From: Kuschelorhynchus macadamiae | Taxonomy: Eukaryota > Arthropoda > Insecta > Coleoptera > Curculionidae | Assembly (NCBI GenBank): GCA_030620095.1 | Contig: JAUTXW010001600.1 | Location: 2,314,501-2,378,500, forward strand | Length of the DNA stretch: 64,000 nt | Direction: 5' to 3' | In this document: positions 40,073-50,264 of the stretch, piece after piece | Position numbering within the stretch: the stretch's first letter is position 1 | Layout: each line of letters opens with the position of its first letter | The notes under the pieces: model-generated | Seen by the model: only the letters and a program-made list of their open reading frames with translations | Database searches by the model: none | Told to the model about the DNA's origin: nothing | Made by a program: the position numbers and the translations under genes

Positions 40073-41700
40073 TATTTTCATATGAAAAAAGAGGATAAAC
40101 ATATAACTACCAGCAGTTGCAAAAATCTTTGAGCGATGTCATTTCAAAGTCAGATTGAAAAGTTAGTGACAATGAGTAATAGAAAACATTTTTCGGGTTT
40201 TTTGCATCCACAAGCGAAAAAAATGGTATTAGATCTAATAAAATATTACAAAAATGAAAATTCGCCGGCTAATATCCGGGAAACAGTAGCAAAAGCTCTG
40301 GGCATCGGTATAAGGACTGTGCAGAAACTTTTGCATGAAAAAAAGAAGAAGATTAAGAAATGTACATGAAAAAAGCCAAAGACAGAAGCCTTAAGTGACA
40401 ATGTAAAAATGGATGGATTTATACACATCAAAAACTAATATAACTCTTTAAGTTTTAAAAGAAGCTTTAAAAAATCGAGGCATATTGGAAATTGGACTAA
40501 AATCGTTGTCAAAATTAATAAAAATGTTGGGTTTTCGATATAAAAAGGACTGTAATCGAAGATTTTTATGCGAGTTGCCACATATAGCAAGTCAGCGTAT
40601 CCAGTTTTTAAAGAAATACACGGAAAATGTTAACACAAAATTTAGAAAAGTGGTATTTTTAGACGAGACTTAAATATTTTCTAATGGAAGTGGTTCGAAA
40701 TCTTGGCAAGACGAGTCTGTAAAAAGTGTCAAGAGAAAAAAGGGATATGGGACGGGAAAACGTTTACTGTTTTCTTCAACATCCAAAATCCATGGTAGAC
40801 CATCCATGATAATATGGACTGTGAACTGTTTGAAAAGTGGTTAAAAGAACTACTGATTCCAAATTTAGATGCCCCATCTTTAATCATTCTGGACAATGCA
40901 TCTTATCGTTCAAGAATCTTAAATAAACAACCTACTTCATCCTGGAAGAAAAGTGACATTTATGACTGGCTAATAAAACAAAAACAAAATCCTTTACCCA
41001 ATATGTTGAAATTAGAACGTCTTTTAATGGCAAAATCTATTAAAAAATCAACAATATACGCTATAGATGAAATATTACGGGAAAATGGACATGAGGTTTT
41101 ACGACTGCTGCCATACCATTGCCAGTTTAACGCAATAGAATTAATATGATCTGGGGCAAAATCATATTACGAAAAACACGTAAACGATGGTCTTACATCA
41201 GATGAAGTGCAAATTGTTTGGCAAGATTTATTAAATTATATTATAATTATTAATATAGGCCGGAGTAGTGGAAGAAATCTATGGAACATGCGGAGAAATT
41301 AATATGGGAATGGTGGAATCGAGAACGAGTTCTTGATGTCGAAATAGCACCAATGATCATTGCGCCATTTGAGGACGACTCAGAAATAATAATATTAAAA
41401 AGTTTCTGAAGGATTATATTAGTCTTTGCCGTGTATAAATCATAAATTGCATTATGAATATCCATTTTTGCATTGTAACTTAAGTCTTTTGCCTCTGGAT
41501 TTTTTTGTGTACATTTCTTAATCTTCTTCGGAAGTAAATTATGTTATTATTAAGTTTCTGTGCTTCCTTATACCGATTCTCAGAGCTTTTGCCACTGGCT
41601 CCTGGATATTAGCCAGTGAATTTTAATTTAAAATTTTTTTATTAGGTTTGACACCATTTTTTTGCTTACTTTTTTAAAACATTTGTAATTTTGTAGGCAA
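40073..41700 (+). mobile_element. IS630/Tc1-mariner-group element with very long D-to-E spacing
   Basis: The element carries a plus-strand transposase relic (40136-41408). An inverted copy of the transposase N-terminal coding region lies at its right side: 41430-41684 is complementary, with indels, to 40199-40430 (for example AGATTAAGAAATGTACA and CTGGCTAATATCC words). It is inserted between the two halves of the minus-strand Crypton. Precise ends and the TA duplication are obscured by the hairpin at 40010-40072 on the left and by decay on the right. Confidence 0.75.
40136..41408 (+). pseudogene. DDE transposase relic, DD82E-like spacing
   Basis: The N-terminal helix-turn-helix region (MSFQSQIEKL, then IRETVAKALGIGIRTVQKLL) is at 40136-40345. 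KVVFLDET*IFSNGSGSKSW carries the first D (stop replacing Trp, about 40665). LIILDNASYRSRILNKQPTS carries the second D (40880-40920). LRLLPYHCQFNAIELI carries the E (about 41137). I count 81 residues between the second D and E, far more than Tc1 or mariner, and close to the DD82E type described in the IS630-Tc1-mariner group (name from memory, to be checked). The C-terminus continues HAEKLIWEWWNRERVLDVEI to about 41408. Frame breaks near 40365, 40800 and 41240. Confidence 0.75.
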
Positions 41701-41813
41701 TAAATAAATAATTATAGAATACATGTTCCAATTTCAAAGTGTGTTTAAAATAAATAATTTAAAAATCGGTAAAATCGCTTTAGCAGAAACTCGTGGCTAA
41801 CGAAAAATACAGG

Positions 41814-41996
<183 letters not shown>

Positions 41997-42009
41997 CCTT
42001 AATTACTGA

Positions 42010-42110
42010 AACATACCTACAGACAGAGGGAATTGAGAAAACATGTTTTCCGGCATCTAGGGACCCTTAAACGTAAAGATCTGAAAAAAATCTCACGAGG
42101 GAAGTAATAA
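42010..42110 (+). repeat. Repeat X fragment
   Basis: ACAGACAGAGGGAATTGAG, AAACATGTTTTCCGGCATCT, GGGACCCTTAAACGTAAAGA. It starts 17 bases after the TA run. Confidence 0.7.
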
Positions 42111-42342
42111 CTAATTGTGTTTTTAACAAAAGTGTATAATTTTTCATCACAATACAAAAGAAACAAACTTTCTTTGCACAGGGGTGGTCCGCATTTAAAT
42201 AAATGACACTGTATAAGTGGTTAGATAAAAAAATCTCACTTTCATTAAGTGGCTGTATAAACAGAACATATCCTGATTGTTCCACTGATTTCCACCGCCT
42301 TCCGACTTTATTAAGGCGCTTGCCATTATATAGTATTTTCAT

Positions 42343-42840
42343 CTAAAACAAATCTTGTTTGACTACGTTTTCACACAACAGGTGAGTCAGTTCTTTTTGC
42401 CTGCAGGCTCCAGCGATTCCAATTACTGTTGTGACTTTAATTAGTAAATAATTATCGTCAGGCGCAATGCTTAAAAATGTTTCAACATGTTCGTAGTTTA
42501 AAATTTTAGACTTTTTTGGTCTAAAACCTGCCAATTTCTTTTTTAAATAAGCAATAATTTTAAAATGCCTGCTAATATCAACGTTTTTCTTAATTTTTAG
42601 CATAGATTTTATCATTGAGTAGTTGGACCACATTGTAGAAGGTTGAAAATGCTATGAAATTTCTTGAAAGTAAACTAGAAGCACGTCTTCTTTACTAATG
42701 TTGTTGATTTTCTTGTTGGCGCACCATTTGATGACCTTTTCATATTCCTGAATGTATCTGACTTTGGATATTTCTGGAAGCAAATCCAAATCTACTTCTT
42801 TTGCTGCGTTCATAATATATTCTGGAATCCCGTCTTGCAA
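42343..42840 (-). pseudogene. Crypton tyrosine recombinase, N-terminal half
   Basis: The minus-strand frame starts near 42840 (MQDGIPEYIMNAAKEVDLDL) and includes SKVRYIQEYEKVIKWCANKK and SKEDVLLVYFQEIS. After an in-frame TAG it reads PSTMWSNYSMIKSMLKIKKN, ILNYEHVETFLSIAPDDNYL and VIGIAGACRQKELTHL. The last phrase holds the first catalytic arginine region. The frame ends at VVKQDLF where the inserted transposon takes over (42342). The other half is at 39500-40005. It is the same gene family as 32881-33210 plus 36135-36385 but a separate copy. Confidence 0.8.
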
Positions 42841-42859
42841 GGCCAGATTGTCAAATTCA

Positions 42860-43105
42860 CTTAAATTCGTTGTAATAATGCAAAATTACAGAAAATACGC
42901 ACATATAAAAGCAATAATTAATGACAAATAAATATGTCGAAATGTCAGTTTGTTGATTTCTAATAATTGACTTTCAGCGTCCGTAGCAACCTGGAAACCT
43001 GGTAGCTAACCAAAACGAAATGCATTAAGCCTGGTACATACTCTGAGATATGTATCAAAGACGGTTAATTAATAAATCCATAAATAATAAATTAATATTA
43101 CGTGC
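42860..43105. other. Intergenic, no recognised feature
   Basis: AT-rich, nothing recognised. Confidence 0.4.
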
Positions 43106-43111
43106 GGAAAA

Positions 43112-43270
43112 TTAAGCTACAAGTTCCAGAACATATTTTCGATGCACGTTGCTGTTCTCATGTCGCTCATTAAATATTTGTGATGTTCTATTAGCGCATT
43201 GAATATTTCCGAAAAATATTTCGATCATTCCGATCCTTTCTGCCGTGTTGTGTACCATGGTTAATTTAAA
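43112..43270 (-). pseudogene. N-terminal fragment of a mariner-group transposase
   Basis: The minus-strand frame reads AERIGMIEIFFGNIQCANRT, SQIFNERHENSNVHRKYVLE. It matches the helix-turn-helix start common to DD41D-type insect transposases (RVxxIExFFxN..A.RTAxIFNERHP). No catalytic part follows downstream on the minus strand. Confidence 0.6.
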
Positions 43271-43734
43271 AAGCGTTAAAAAGTATTTTAGCAACTAGAT
43301 TTAGTCTTATCAATCGCGAGCTATGTACTAAATTCTTATTTAAAATCAGTAAGAATTATTCCTTCTCTTATCTTTTGCTAGCGAATTTCATGCTTTAATT
43401 GATCACTAATCTGATGTATTAAAGTCTACTTTAAGTTTTAAATCAATATACCTCTTAAACTACTGAACTAAAGTACACGAATATTACTATCATTTTGAAG
43501 GGAATCGAAAGACCTTTAAAATGAGGTTTCACTCGACCCCCCTTTTCATTGAAGATTATAGGGGTGGTGCCATCCCCGCCTAGGGGGCTGCAGGTATGAA
43601 AGTGATTTTATGACAATTTAGTGCCCCCCTCGAAAACAAAATCAACGGGTCCGAGCGTTTTTCAAAAATAATAATGAGCTGCCTGTAAATGCCTCTTGTT
43701 TCGTTTTCGATGGGCCATCCTATATATAAATTAA

Positions 43735-43801
43735 TATATATGTATATATATAAATATGTACATATATATATATATACAAATATATATATATATATATACA
43801 C

Positions 43802-43848
<47 letters not shown>
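43735..43848. repeat. TA-rich microsatellite
   Basis: Interrupted TA/TATG repeats from 43735 become a clean TA run at 43805-43848. The left end of the next transposon starts in the final TA. Confidence 0.95.
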
Positions 43849-43852
<4 letters not shown>

Positions 43853-44173
43853 TGTGTCTACTTAAGTTCTCTACACATGGGAAACTTTTTTATTAATAGT
43901 TTTACGGAAAAAAGTTACTCTATAAAAAGTTCTGCTTCCTGCAAAAATAATATTAAAATATTCAAACTTAAGATTGCGTATACAGGGTGGTCAAAAATTC
44001 CAAAAAATCGAAATTGACTTAAGAGGAATGTACCTTTGATTTTTATTTTTTAGCAAAATGTAATACAAAATCTTACTTAGAATAAAAAAACCTATCTAGC
44101 ACTAGATTCGTTGCTTCCTATCTGAAATCACTTCTTAAGGAATGTAAAACTTTGGTTTCTTACTGGCAAGTCC

Positions 44174-44502
44174 AGTTTCTTACTTTTGTTCCTACCTACA
44201 TACCAGCAAAATTTCCTTATTTATCGATTGTTGATAATGGCATTGTCACTGCCATTGTCAACCACAATATTGTATTACTTTATTGAAACATGAGTTTGAA
44301 TATTATAGTAAAAAGAAATGCCGCTGAAATTAAGCAAAGAAAATAAAATTGAAATAATTTTAATTGTCGGAGAAAATTATAAAACATTTTGAGAAGCTGC
44401 AGACATTTTTAACAACAGACTCCCCGATAAAATTATACATTTCACAACAGTGGGGAATATTCTAACTAAATTCAAGACTTTTGAAAATGTAGAAAATAAC
44501 TT
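44174..44502. repeat. Left inverted arm (inner part)
   Basis: Complementary to 45418-45739 with scattered substitutions and one small indel (near 44482). It contains the initiator ATG (44318) and the first ~50 codons. At one position the arms differ usefully: ACATTTTGAGAAG here (stop) against ACATTTCGAGAAA in the other arm (Arg). Confidence 0.88.
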
Positions 44503-45378
44503 TAACAAGAAACGGAGGTCAAGGGTTGCGAATGACAAAACTAGAAATCAAGTAATGCTCTCTGTGATAGAAGACCCTAAAAAGTCCCTCCGCAAAAGGT
44601 CAGCAACATTGCTAAATAACGTAGGTAAAGATACAGTTTCAAAAATATTGAAAGAAGACAGTTTTCGACCTTACAAACCAAAATTTATACACACCTTGAG
44701 AGCAGGAGACTTTGAGCGACGACGGTTCGAGTTTTGCTATCTGATACAAGGGGAGCTAGAACATTATCCTTTTATGGCAAGACGCATTATTTTTACCGAT
44801 GAAGCAACGTTTACTTCTAATGGGACTGTAAGTTCGCAAAACTGTCGTTGGTGGAGTGACGTTAATCCTAATTTTGTTATACAAACTCGTGATCAGTATT
44901 CATTCAAAACAAATGTGTGGTGCGGAATTTATATAGAGTAATTGGACCAATTTTTGTTTGACATAATTTAAATAGTCAACGCTACTTGGATTTTCTAAAT
45001 ACTTACTATACGATTTTATTCATGAACTACCCATAAGTGAGAGGTTCCAAATATGGTACCAGCGGGATGGCGCACCATGCTACGGAGCAAGGGATGTAAG
45101 GCAATACTTAAATTTTATCTTTAATGGACGAGTAGTTGTCAGGTATTCTGATATTTTCTGGACAGTTAGATCTCCGGACTTGAACCCTCTTGATTATTTA
45201 TTTTGGGGCTACTTAAAAAAGAAAGTGTATCTAAAGAGGCCAGAATGTTGATCATTTGGAGAGGGTAATTAGGGAAGAGATACAGGCCATAACGCCTGCC
45301 ATGATTAGAAACGTTTTAAGAGAATTTTCTGTAACAACGGTTACCCGTATGGAAAGAGATGGTGGATATGTTAATTAA
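44318..45378 (+). pseudogene. DD41D-type transposase, disrupted
   Basis: Starts MPLKLSKENKIEIILIVGEN, then YKTF, a TGA stop and EAADIFNN. The frame then stays open from 44450 to 44940: GNILTKFKTFENVENNF, VGKDTVSKILKEDSFRPYKP, RRIIFTDEATFTSNG (first D near 44801) and FKTNVWCGIYIE. After frameshifts it reads WYQRDGAPCYGARDVRQYLN (second D near 45068) and FWTVRSPDLNPLDYLFWGYL (third D near 45194). Last come ERVIREEIQAITPAMIRNVL and MERDGGYVN, with TAA at 45376. I count 41 residues between the second and third D. Lesions: the early TGA, and frameshifts near 44940, 45010 and 45245. The early stop is absent from the duplicated arm on the other side. Confidence 0.87.
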
Positions 45379-45417
45379 GTTATTTACGTGTAATGTTTAT
45401 TAGAATTAAAATTAGTG

Positions 45418-45739
45418 AAATTATTTTCTACATTTCCTTGAATTAAGTTAGAATATTCCCCACTGTTGTGAAATGTATAATTTTATCGGGGTGTCTGTTG
45501 TTAAAAATGTCTGCAGTTTCTCGAAATGTTTTATAATTTTCTGCGACAGTTAAAATTATTTTAATTTTATCTTCTTTGCTTCATTTCAGCGGCATTTCTT
45601 TTTACCATAATATTCAAACTGATGTTTCAATAAAGTAATACAATATTGTGGTTGACAATAGTAGTGACAATGCCATTATCAGCAATCGATAAATAAGGAA
45701 ATTTTGCTGGGATGTAGGTAGGAATAAAAGTAAGAAACT
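45418..45739. repeat. Right inverted arm, truncated
   Basis: On the minus strand this reads the gene start again (MPLK-SKEDKIKIILTVAEN, YKTFRETADIFNNRHPDKII). It ends abruptly at TTTCTTAC next to a TA run. Confidence 0.88.
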
Positions 45740-45752
45740 ATTATATATATAA

Positions 45753-45803
<51 letters not shown>
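45738..45803. repeat. (TA)n microsatellite truncating the transposon
   Basis: A TA run with a few interruptions at its left side, exactly where the right arm stops matching. Confidence 0.95.
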
Positions 45804-45807
<4 letters not shown>

Positions 45808-45939
45808 TTTTAGCGTAAAGCACACTTGCAATAAAACAGTTACAATATATGTATACATAAACCTAATTAGCTATACCTAAAAAGGCGAAGTTCATTTCTT
45901 AGGTACACGAATGTTGCCAAAGAATGGTCTTCCACTCAA

Positions 45940-46030
45940 CCCTCAACATCGCTAACCTTCTTCTTATAGTATCAGTTGATAGACCGGGAATCCTTACATT
46001 CAACAATCTACCTAAGCCAAGAATATACCA
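45940..46030 (-). pseudogene. Tc1-like transposase helix-turn-helix fragment
   Basis: The minus strand reads RIPGLSTDTIRRRLAMLRVE followed by a shifted FFGNIRVP phrase, typical of the second helix-turn-helix of Tc1 transposases. The same motif (LSIDTIRRR) occurs on the plus strand at 46325, so the two face apart. Confidence 0.6.
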
Positions 46031-46309
46031 AAACATAAACTTAAAACAACAAAAAGTAATTTACTTTATATCAAAATGATCATAATAAATAATATCTTTT
46101 TTTAAGGTTCCTTTATTAAATTCTTGACAAATGCAGATACGTGAAAATACTCAATTTACCTATACCTAGTATCAATGTAGTGTCAACACCTTAAGTATAT
46201 TTACATTCTTAAAATTTGAGTTTGTGTTAAAATGATAAGGCGCATGTTAAGTGTTGTACAAGCCAGTCGGGCAGTCGGCATGCTTTAAAGAGAGAGAAGA
46301 TTTTCTTAA

Positions 46310-46735
46310 CGGAACAGGAACCGCTCTATCTATTGATACCATAAGAAGAAGGTACATGATATAAATTTGAAATGAGGACGCCTTTTGCGCGGAGTTCCAC
46401 TTACCCCACTGCATATCAACCAATGGTTAGAATGGGATAGGGTACTTATTCATTGGAGAAATGAGTGGAGGAATGTCCTTTTCACTGATTAATCTAGGTC
46501 TGCGAGATTTTCGGATAGTCATAGAACACGTGTGCGGATCTTGCAAGGGGTACCACGTAATAGGCGTACAGTACAAAAAGTTCATCCCTACTGTGGAGGA
46601 CAATAATGGTTTGGTGGTGAGGCATATGTTTTAATGGCCGTATCACTCTTTAGGTATGTGATAGAAATATGGATGGAGAACAGTATATTTTTTAGAGTTT
46701 TGCAACACTCTCTTTCATACCCTGTGTAATTTACA
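46310..46735 (+). pseudogene. Tc1-like transposase relic
   Basis: The frame reads NGTGTALSIDTIRRR, then VPLTPLHINQWLEWDRVLIH, WRNEWRNVLFTD*SRSARFS. NVLFTDESRF is the usual first catalytic D motif, with Glu mutated to stop here. RVRILQGVPRNRRTVQKVHP and GGEAYVLMAVSL follow. Sequence beyond about 46735 is unrelated, so the second D and E are missing. Confidence 0.75.
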
Positions 46736-46911
46736 TATACATATACTCTTCCAAAAACGTTTGTAATCCGCCATTATAAAGTAGAAAATCTGCCCTTTCT
46801 GGCCCTGTCTCGCTTTACCCTGTATATTAAATATTTTAAAAATTACGACAAGTTGAAAATAAGTTGCGAATTCTAATATTCTTATTTTTTAAAGAGAAGT
46901 TTATTTCGTTG

Positions 46912-46945
46912 AAATGTTCGATCCCCCCCCGGGTGCGCCACTGCA
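46912..46945 (-). repeat. Probable hAT terminus
   Basis: On the minus strand this begins CAGTGGCGCACCCGGGGGGG. A CAGTGGCG start followed by a G run is common for hAT ends and resembles the starts at 51033 and 58883. No matching second end or gene was found to its left. Confidence 0.45.
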
Positions 46946-46949
46946 AGGA

Positions 46950-47855
46950 TCGTAGTGGATGCATTATAGTCCTGAAACAAAGAACTTAGCAACGAGATAA
47001 CAACTGCCGTTCGGGAATATTTTTTAACAAAATGTGTAGTATGTCTGTAGTAGTAGTAGTATTCGGATAAAAAAAAAATTCCCCGAAACACACAGTGGTA
47101 TTAGCTTCGACTGACGCCTCGTCTAATAATATTCACGGCTATATCTTTATAACGTAATTAACTATTATATGCACCTGTTCCCCGAGCCAAGTTTTAAAAG
47201 TATTTTATTCATTCGTTCCCCAGATGCTTCTAATAAACCAGATTGTTTGGCGCACTCGGTATTTCAAATCTCTTAATCGTGCCTTTGTAAACTTCAAAAA
47301 ATGACAGCCTTTTAATACATTTCCAACAACACAGACCATATGGCTAGAATTTATTTGAATTTAAAACAACAAGCCTATCGAAAGGCGCATTTAATTATAT
47401 TAGTATAAAAGTTTTTATATTTGTTTCGACAGAAACCAGATTTTTCTTAAGTGTTTTAATTTATTAGCTTCCCAAGAGCTTTAATTTCTTCTCGCACTAC
47501 TTGTTTGTTTACCTGAGCCCTCGACGTTTATTTTGTTTACTCAAGGTTTCATATTGCTCGTTATTTGATCTTGAGGTTTGTATTTTATGAACAATTTTCT
47601 GTCGAACGAGCTGCATTGACATACAATAAATATAAAATAAAAATTCACTTGCAGGTTTATTAAGTAAAATAAAAACAGCTTTATTCTTTATATATAATAA
47701 TTTTTAATTTTTTTTAAATGTATTTTCTAAAAAGAGAATATTGAAGAAATATGATGCTTTGAATAAAAGCAATTTGTTTTGAGTCGGATGGTTACAAGAT
47801 ATTAAACAATGTCTTTTCGGCAAACATAAACAGGGTTTCCAGCATAAGCAAAAAC
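46950..47855. other. Intergenic, no recognised feature
   Basis: No coding, RNA or repeat feature recognised. Confidence 0.4.
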
Positions 47856-47859
47856 ATGA

Positions 47860-48065
47860 TTCAACATCTCCATATGACCCTTAAATTTTTGTCAAAATTT
47901 GAAGTCAATCGGATAAGTGGTTTTTAAGCTATGCCGTGAACCGACGGAGAGGCAGTCAGACAAACCCACTGCATTGATAACACAGGCCAACACACATTTT
48001 GGTGCCTACGATTCCTGAGTAATTTTTGGATGCAGAATGTAAAAAAGTTCTCAGATTTTGTCTAT
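47860..48065 (+). repeat. Repeat X fragment
   Basis: TTGTCAAAATTTGAAGTCAA, TTTTTAAGCTATGCCGTGAA and a CGGAGAGGCAGTCAGACAAA block match the central part of the 50265 copy (50690-50760). Confidence 0.65.
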
Positions 48066-48220
48066 CAGATCTAGTTTTTTGTTAATAAAAAAAATTGTGT
48101 ATATATTTTACGTTATAACTGTTATAATATATAATATTACTATTGCCAGTTAAAAAAACAAAGACACATGGATTTAAGTATTTATTGCAAAAACTTAATT
48201 TACATAATTACATTAGTCAC

Positions 48221-49791
48221 TAATCACATAAAAATTTTCTTTTATACGACTTTCTAGAATGGAGTTTACTAGGGCAGTCTCGCTGAAGGCTCCAGCAGTA
48301 GTCCGTCATCATGTGGCTATCCCATCGTCCTTGATAACGATCTTCCATAGTTTTAATATCCTGATGGAATCTTTCCCCCTGTTCTTCACTACAATCACCT
48401 AAGTTTTCTGGAAAACGATTTAGGTGGCTGAGAGGTAGTGAACTTTTATACTCATGTTACAGCCGAGAATACTAAAATTTGAAAGCATAGTTTCCACTAA
48501 TTCTACGTAATTCTCTACTTTATGATTGCCAAGAAAATTTTTTACTTCTTGAACAAATGAACACCAAGCGTTAGATGCAGTTTCGTTCATTGATGTAGTG
48601 AATTGTGGATCTTTAACAAGTTGCCTTATTTGAGGACCATCAAATATACCAGCTTTTAGTTTTTCCGTGCTAATGGCAGGAAATTTACGTGACAAATACA
48701 CAAAACAATTTCCATCTCGATTTAAAGCCTTCACAAATTGCTTCATTAGGCCTAGCTTGATATGAAGGGCGGAAGTAAGATTTTTTCTTTTGAAACCAAA
48801 GGTTCGTTGATCATGTTTTGTTTTCCTTGAATCATGACATCTCTTGAAGGACAATTTTTGTTAACCCAGTGCTCATTTTTAGCTCTGCTCTCCCAAAGGT
48901 ACAAAAAACAAGGATATAAGCATATTTGTTACCGTTATGTAAAAGAACACATTTTAAACTACGTTTTGAACTGTCAATAAAAAGGCGCCAATCATCTGGA
49001 GTGTATTCAGGCAAACCCATTTTTTCTAAGAGCTCTTTTATATTGTTACAGAATACCAAGTCATTTTCCTGAGCGAAAAAAGGCAGTAGATCCTTATCTC
49101 TTTTACGATAAGATGTAATATTAGTACCCATAGTAGTAAATAACGTAATAACTATTATACAAAGTAGATTTTTTTCTTTTAATCTGGATGCAAGTAATTC
49201 AGCGGATTCCTTTGAAAGATTCAGGTCTCTTATAAGATCGTTTAGTTTTTCTCTATTGAAACACTGCGGAGTTGCTAAATCTGCTTCAAATTCGCTGTCG
49301 TTTTCTGATTGAATTCTTTGAACTTCGTCAGCCGTTGATGTTTCTGTATCATCTTCTATCAGTTCGGGTAGACTGCTGAATGATGGAACGGGTATTTTTT
49401 CCGAATGCGCTACAGGCCTTCTTGCAGAATCTAGATCAGGATATTCCCATTTGTGACTATTGTTTCTATGTATGCTTTAAATATTAACGAGACAAAAATA
49501 GCAGTCGTCATGATGGTTTCGCGGTTCTCTCCAAACCATTGGTACACCAAACTTTAGGCACTTTCTCTTTCCAGTTTTTCACTGTCGCAAATGTTCAACA
49601 CATGTTTTACATATGAAATGTGGGGCTCAAGATTTATCTTGATCTCCTAAATGAACGCCAAAATAGGCAAGATAAGCTCTTTTCACAAAGTCAGAAATCG
49701 TTTTTCTGCTCTCTTTCAAAGTGTATTTACCACACACATAACAAAAAACATCGGGATGATCTACACAAGTACGTCTGCTTGTGGATGCCAT
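48221..49791 (-). pseudogene. Family U protein, copy 2 (most complete N-terminus)
   Basis: From ATG 49791: MASTSRRTCVDHPDVFCYVC, GDQDKS*APHFICKTC, MVWREPRNHHDDCYFCL. This gives CxxC pairs, with a stop at the Trp before APH. Next, EKLNDLIRDLNLSKESAELL and DLLPFFAQENDLVFCN, then DDWRLFIDSSKRSLKCVLLH NGNKYA. An internal deletion jumps to CFLYLWESRAKNEHW, so the GDLK segment is lost. LHIKLGLMKQFVKALNRDG, GIFDGPQIRQLVKD and NFLGNHKVENY follow. After a frameshift near 48425, SEEQGERFHQDIKTMEDRY and MMTDYCW lead to the stop near 48221. It differs clearly from copies 1 and 3, so it is another lineage of the family. Convincing CACTG ends were not found around it. Confidence 0.78.
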
Positions 49792-50264
49792 TGTTTCAGT
49801 TTAGTATCTTGATACTACAAAACGACCAAAATTTACACAAAATGATAGCACAACTTTACTTGGGAAAACTCATTAATATACTAAATCGAGTACAGCCAAG
49901 CAGGTATAGATGGATCGGGTCATAGGCAATTACAGGTATAAAAGTAATTAAGAGCAGTGTGTTGAGTAGTTTCTAGTATAGGAACACTGGGTCAGCGACA
50001 ATGTGCAGGTATCCATTTGGTTACTTAGATTCTGGGAAATTTCTGTTTTGACGTTTAAGTACATATTTATCTCTTTATTTGTTGTCCTTTATCAGAAAAA
50101 AATATCAATTAAGCTGTAACCTGTATCTCAAAAATTAGAGCTGATAGAAAAAATCTTGTGGCATTTTTGAAATCGGCACATTAAAAACATCTAAAATCAG
50201 ATGTTAGATTTCTGGCACCAAATTTGTATTTTCATTTTGTTGCCCTGTGTAATTAATGAAACAT

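Larger units (their letters stand above)
43849..45739 (+). mobile_element. DD41D mariner-group element with 5' gene end duplicated in inverted arms
   Basis: The left end reads TACAGTGTGTCTACTTAAG directly at the edge of a TA run. Inverted arms 44174-44502 and 45418-45739 match closely and include the first ~50 codons of the transposase. The right arm is cut off by a second TA run at 45738, so the outer ~320 bases of the right end are missing. The transposase (44318-45378) lies in between. No terminal duplication can be judged because both borders are TA runs. Confidence 0.85.

Noticed and set aside
42067..42342. 91-codon minus-strand frame with complex composition
   Set aside because: No recognisable motif, overlaps a repeat X fragment at its 3' end and begins exactly where the Crypton is interrupted; not enough to call a gene.
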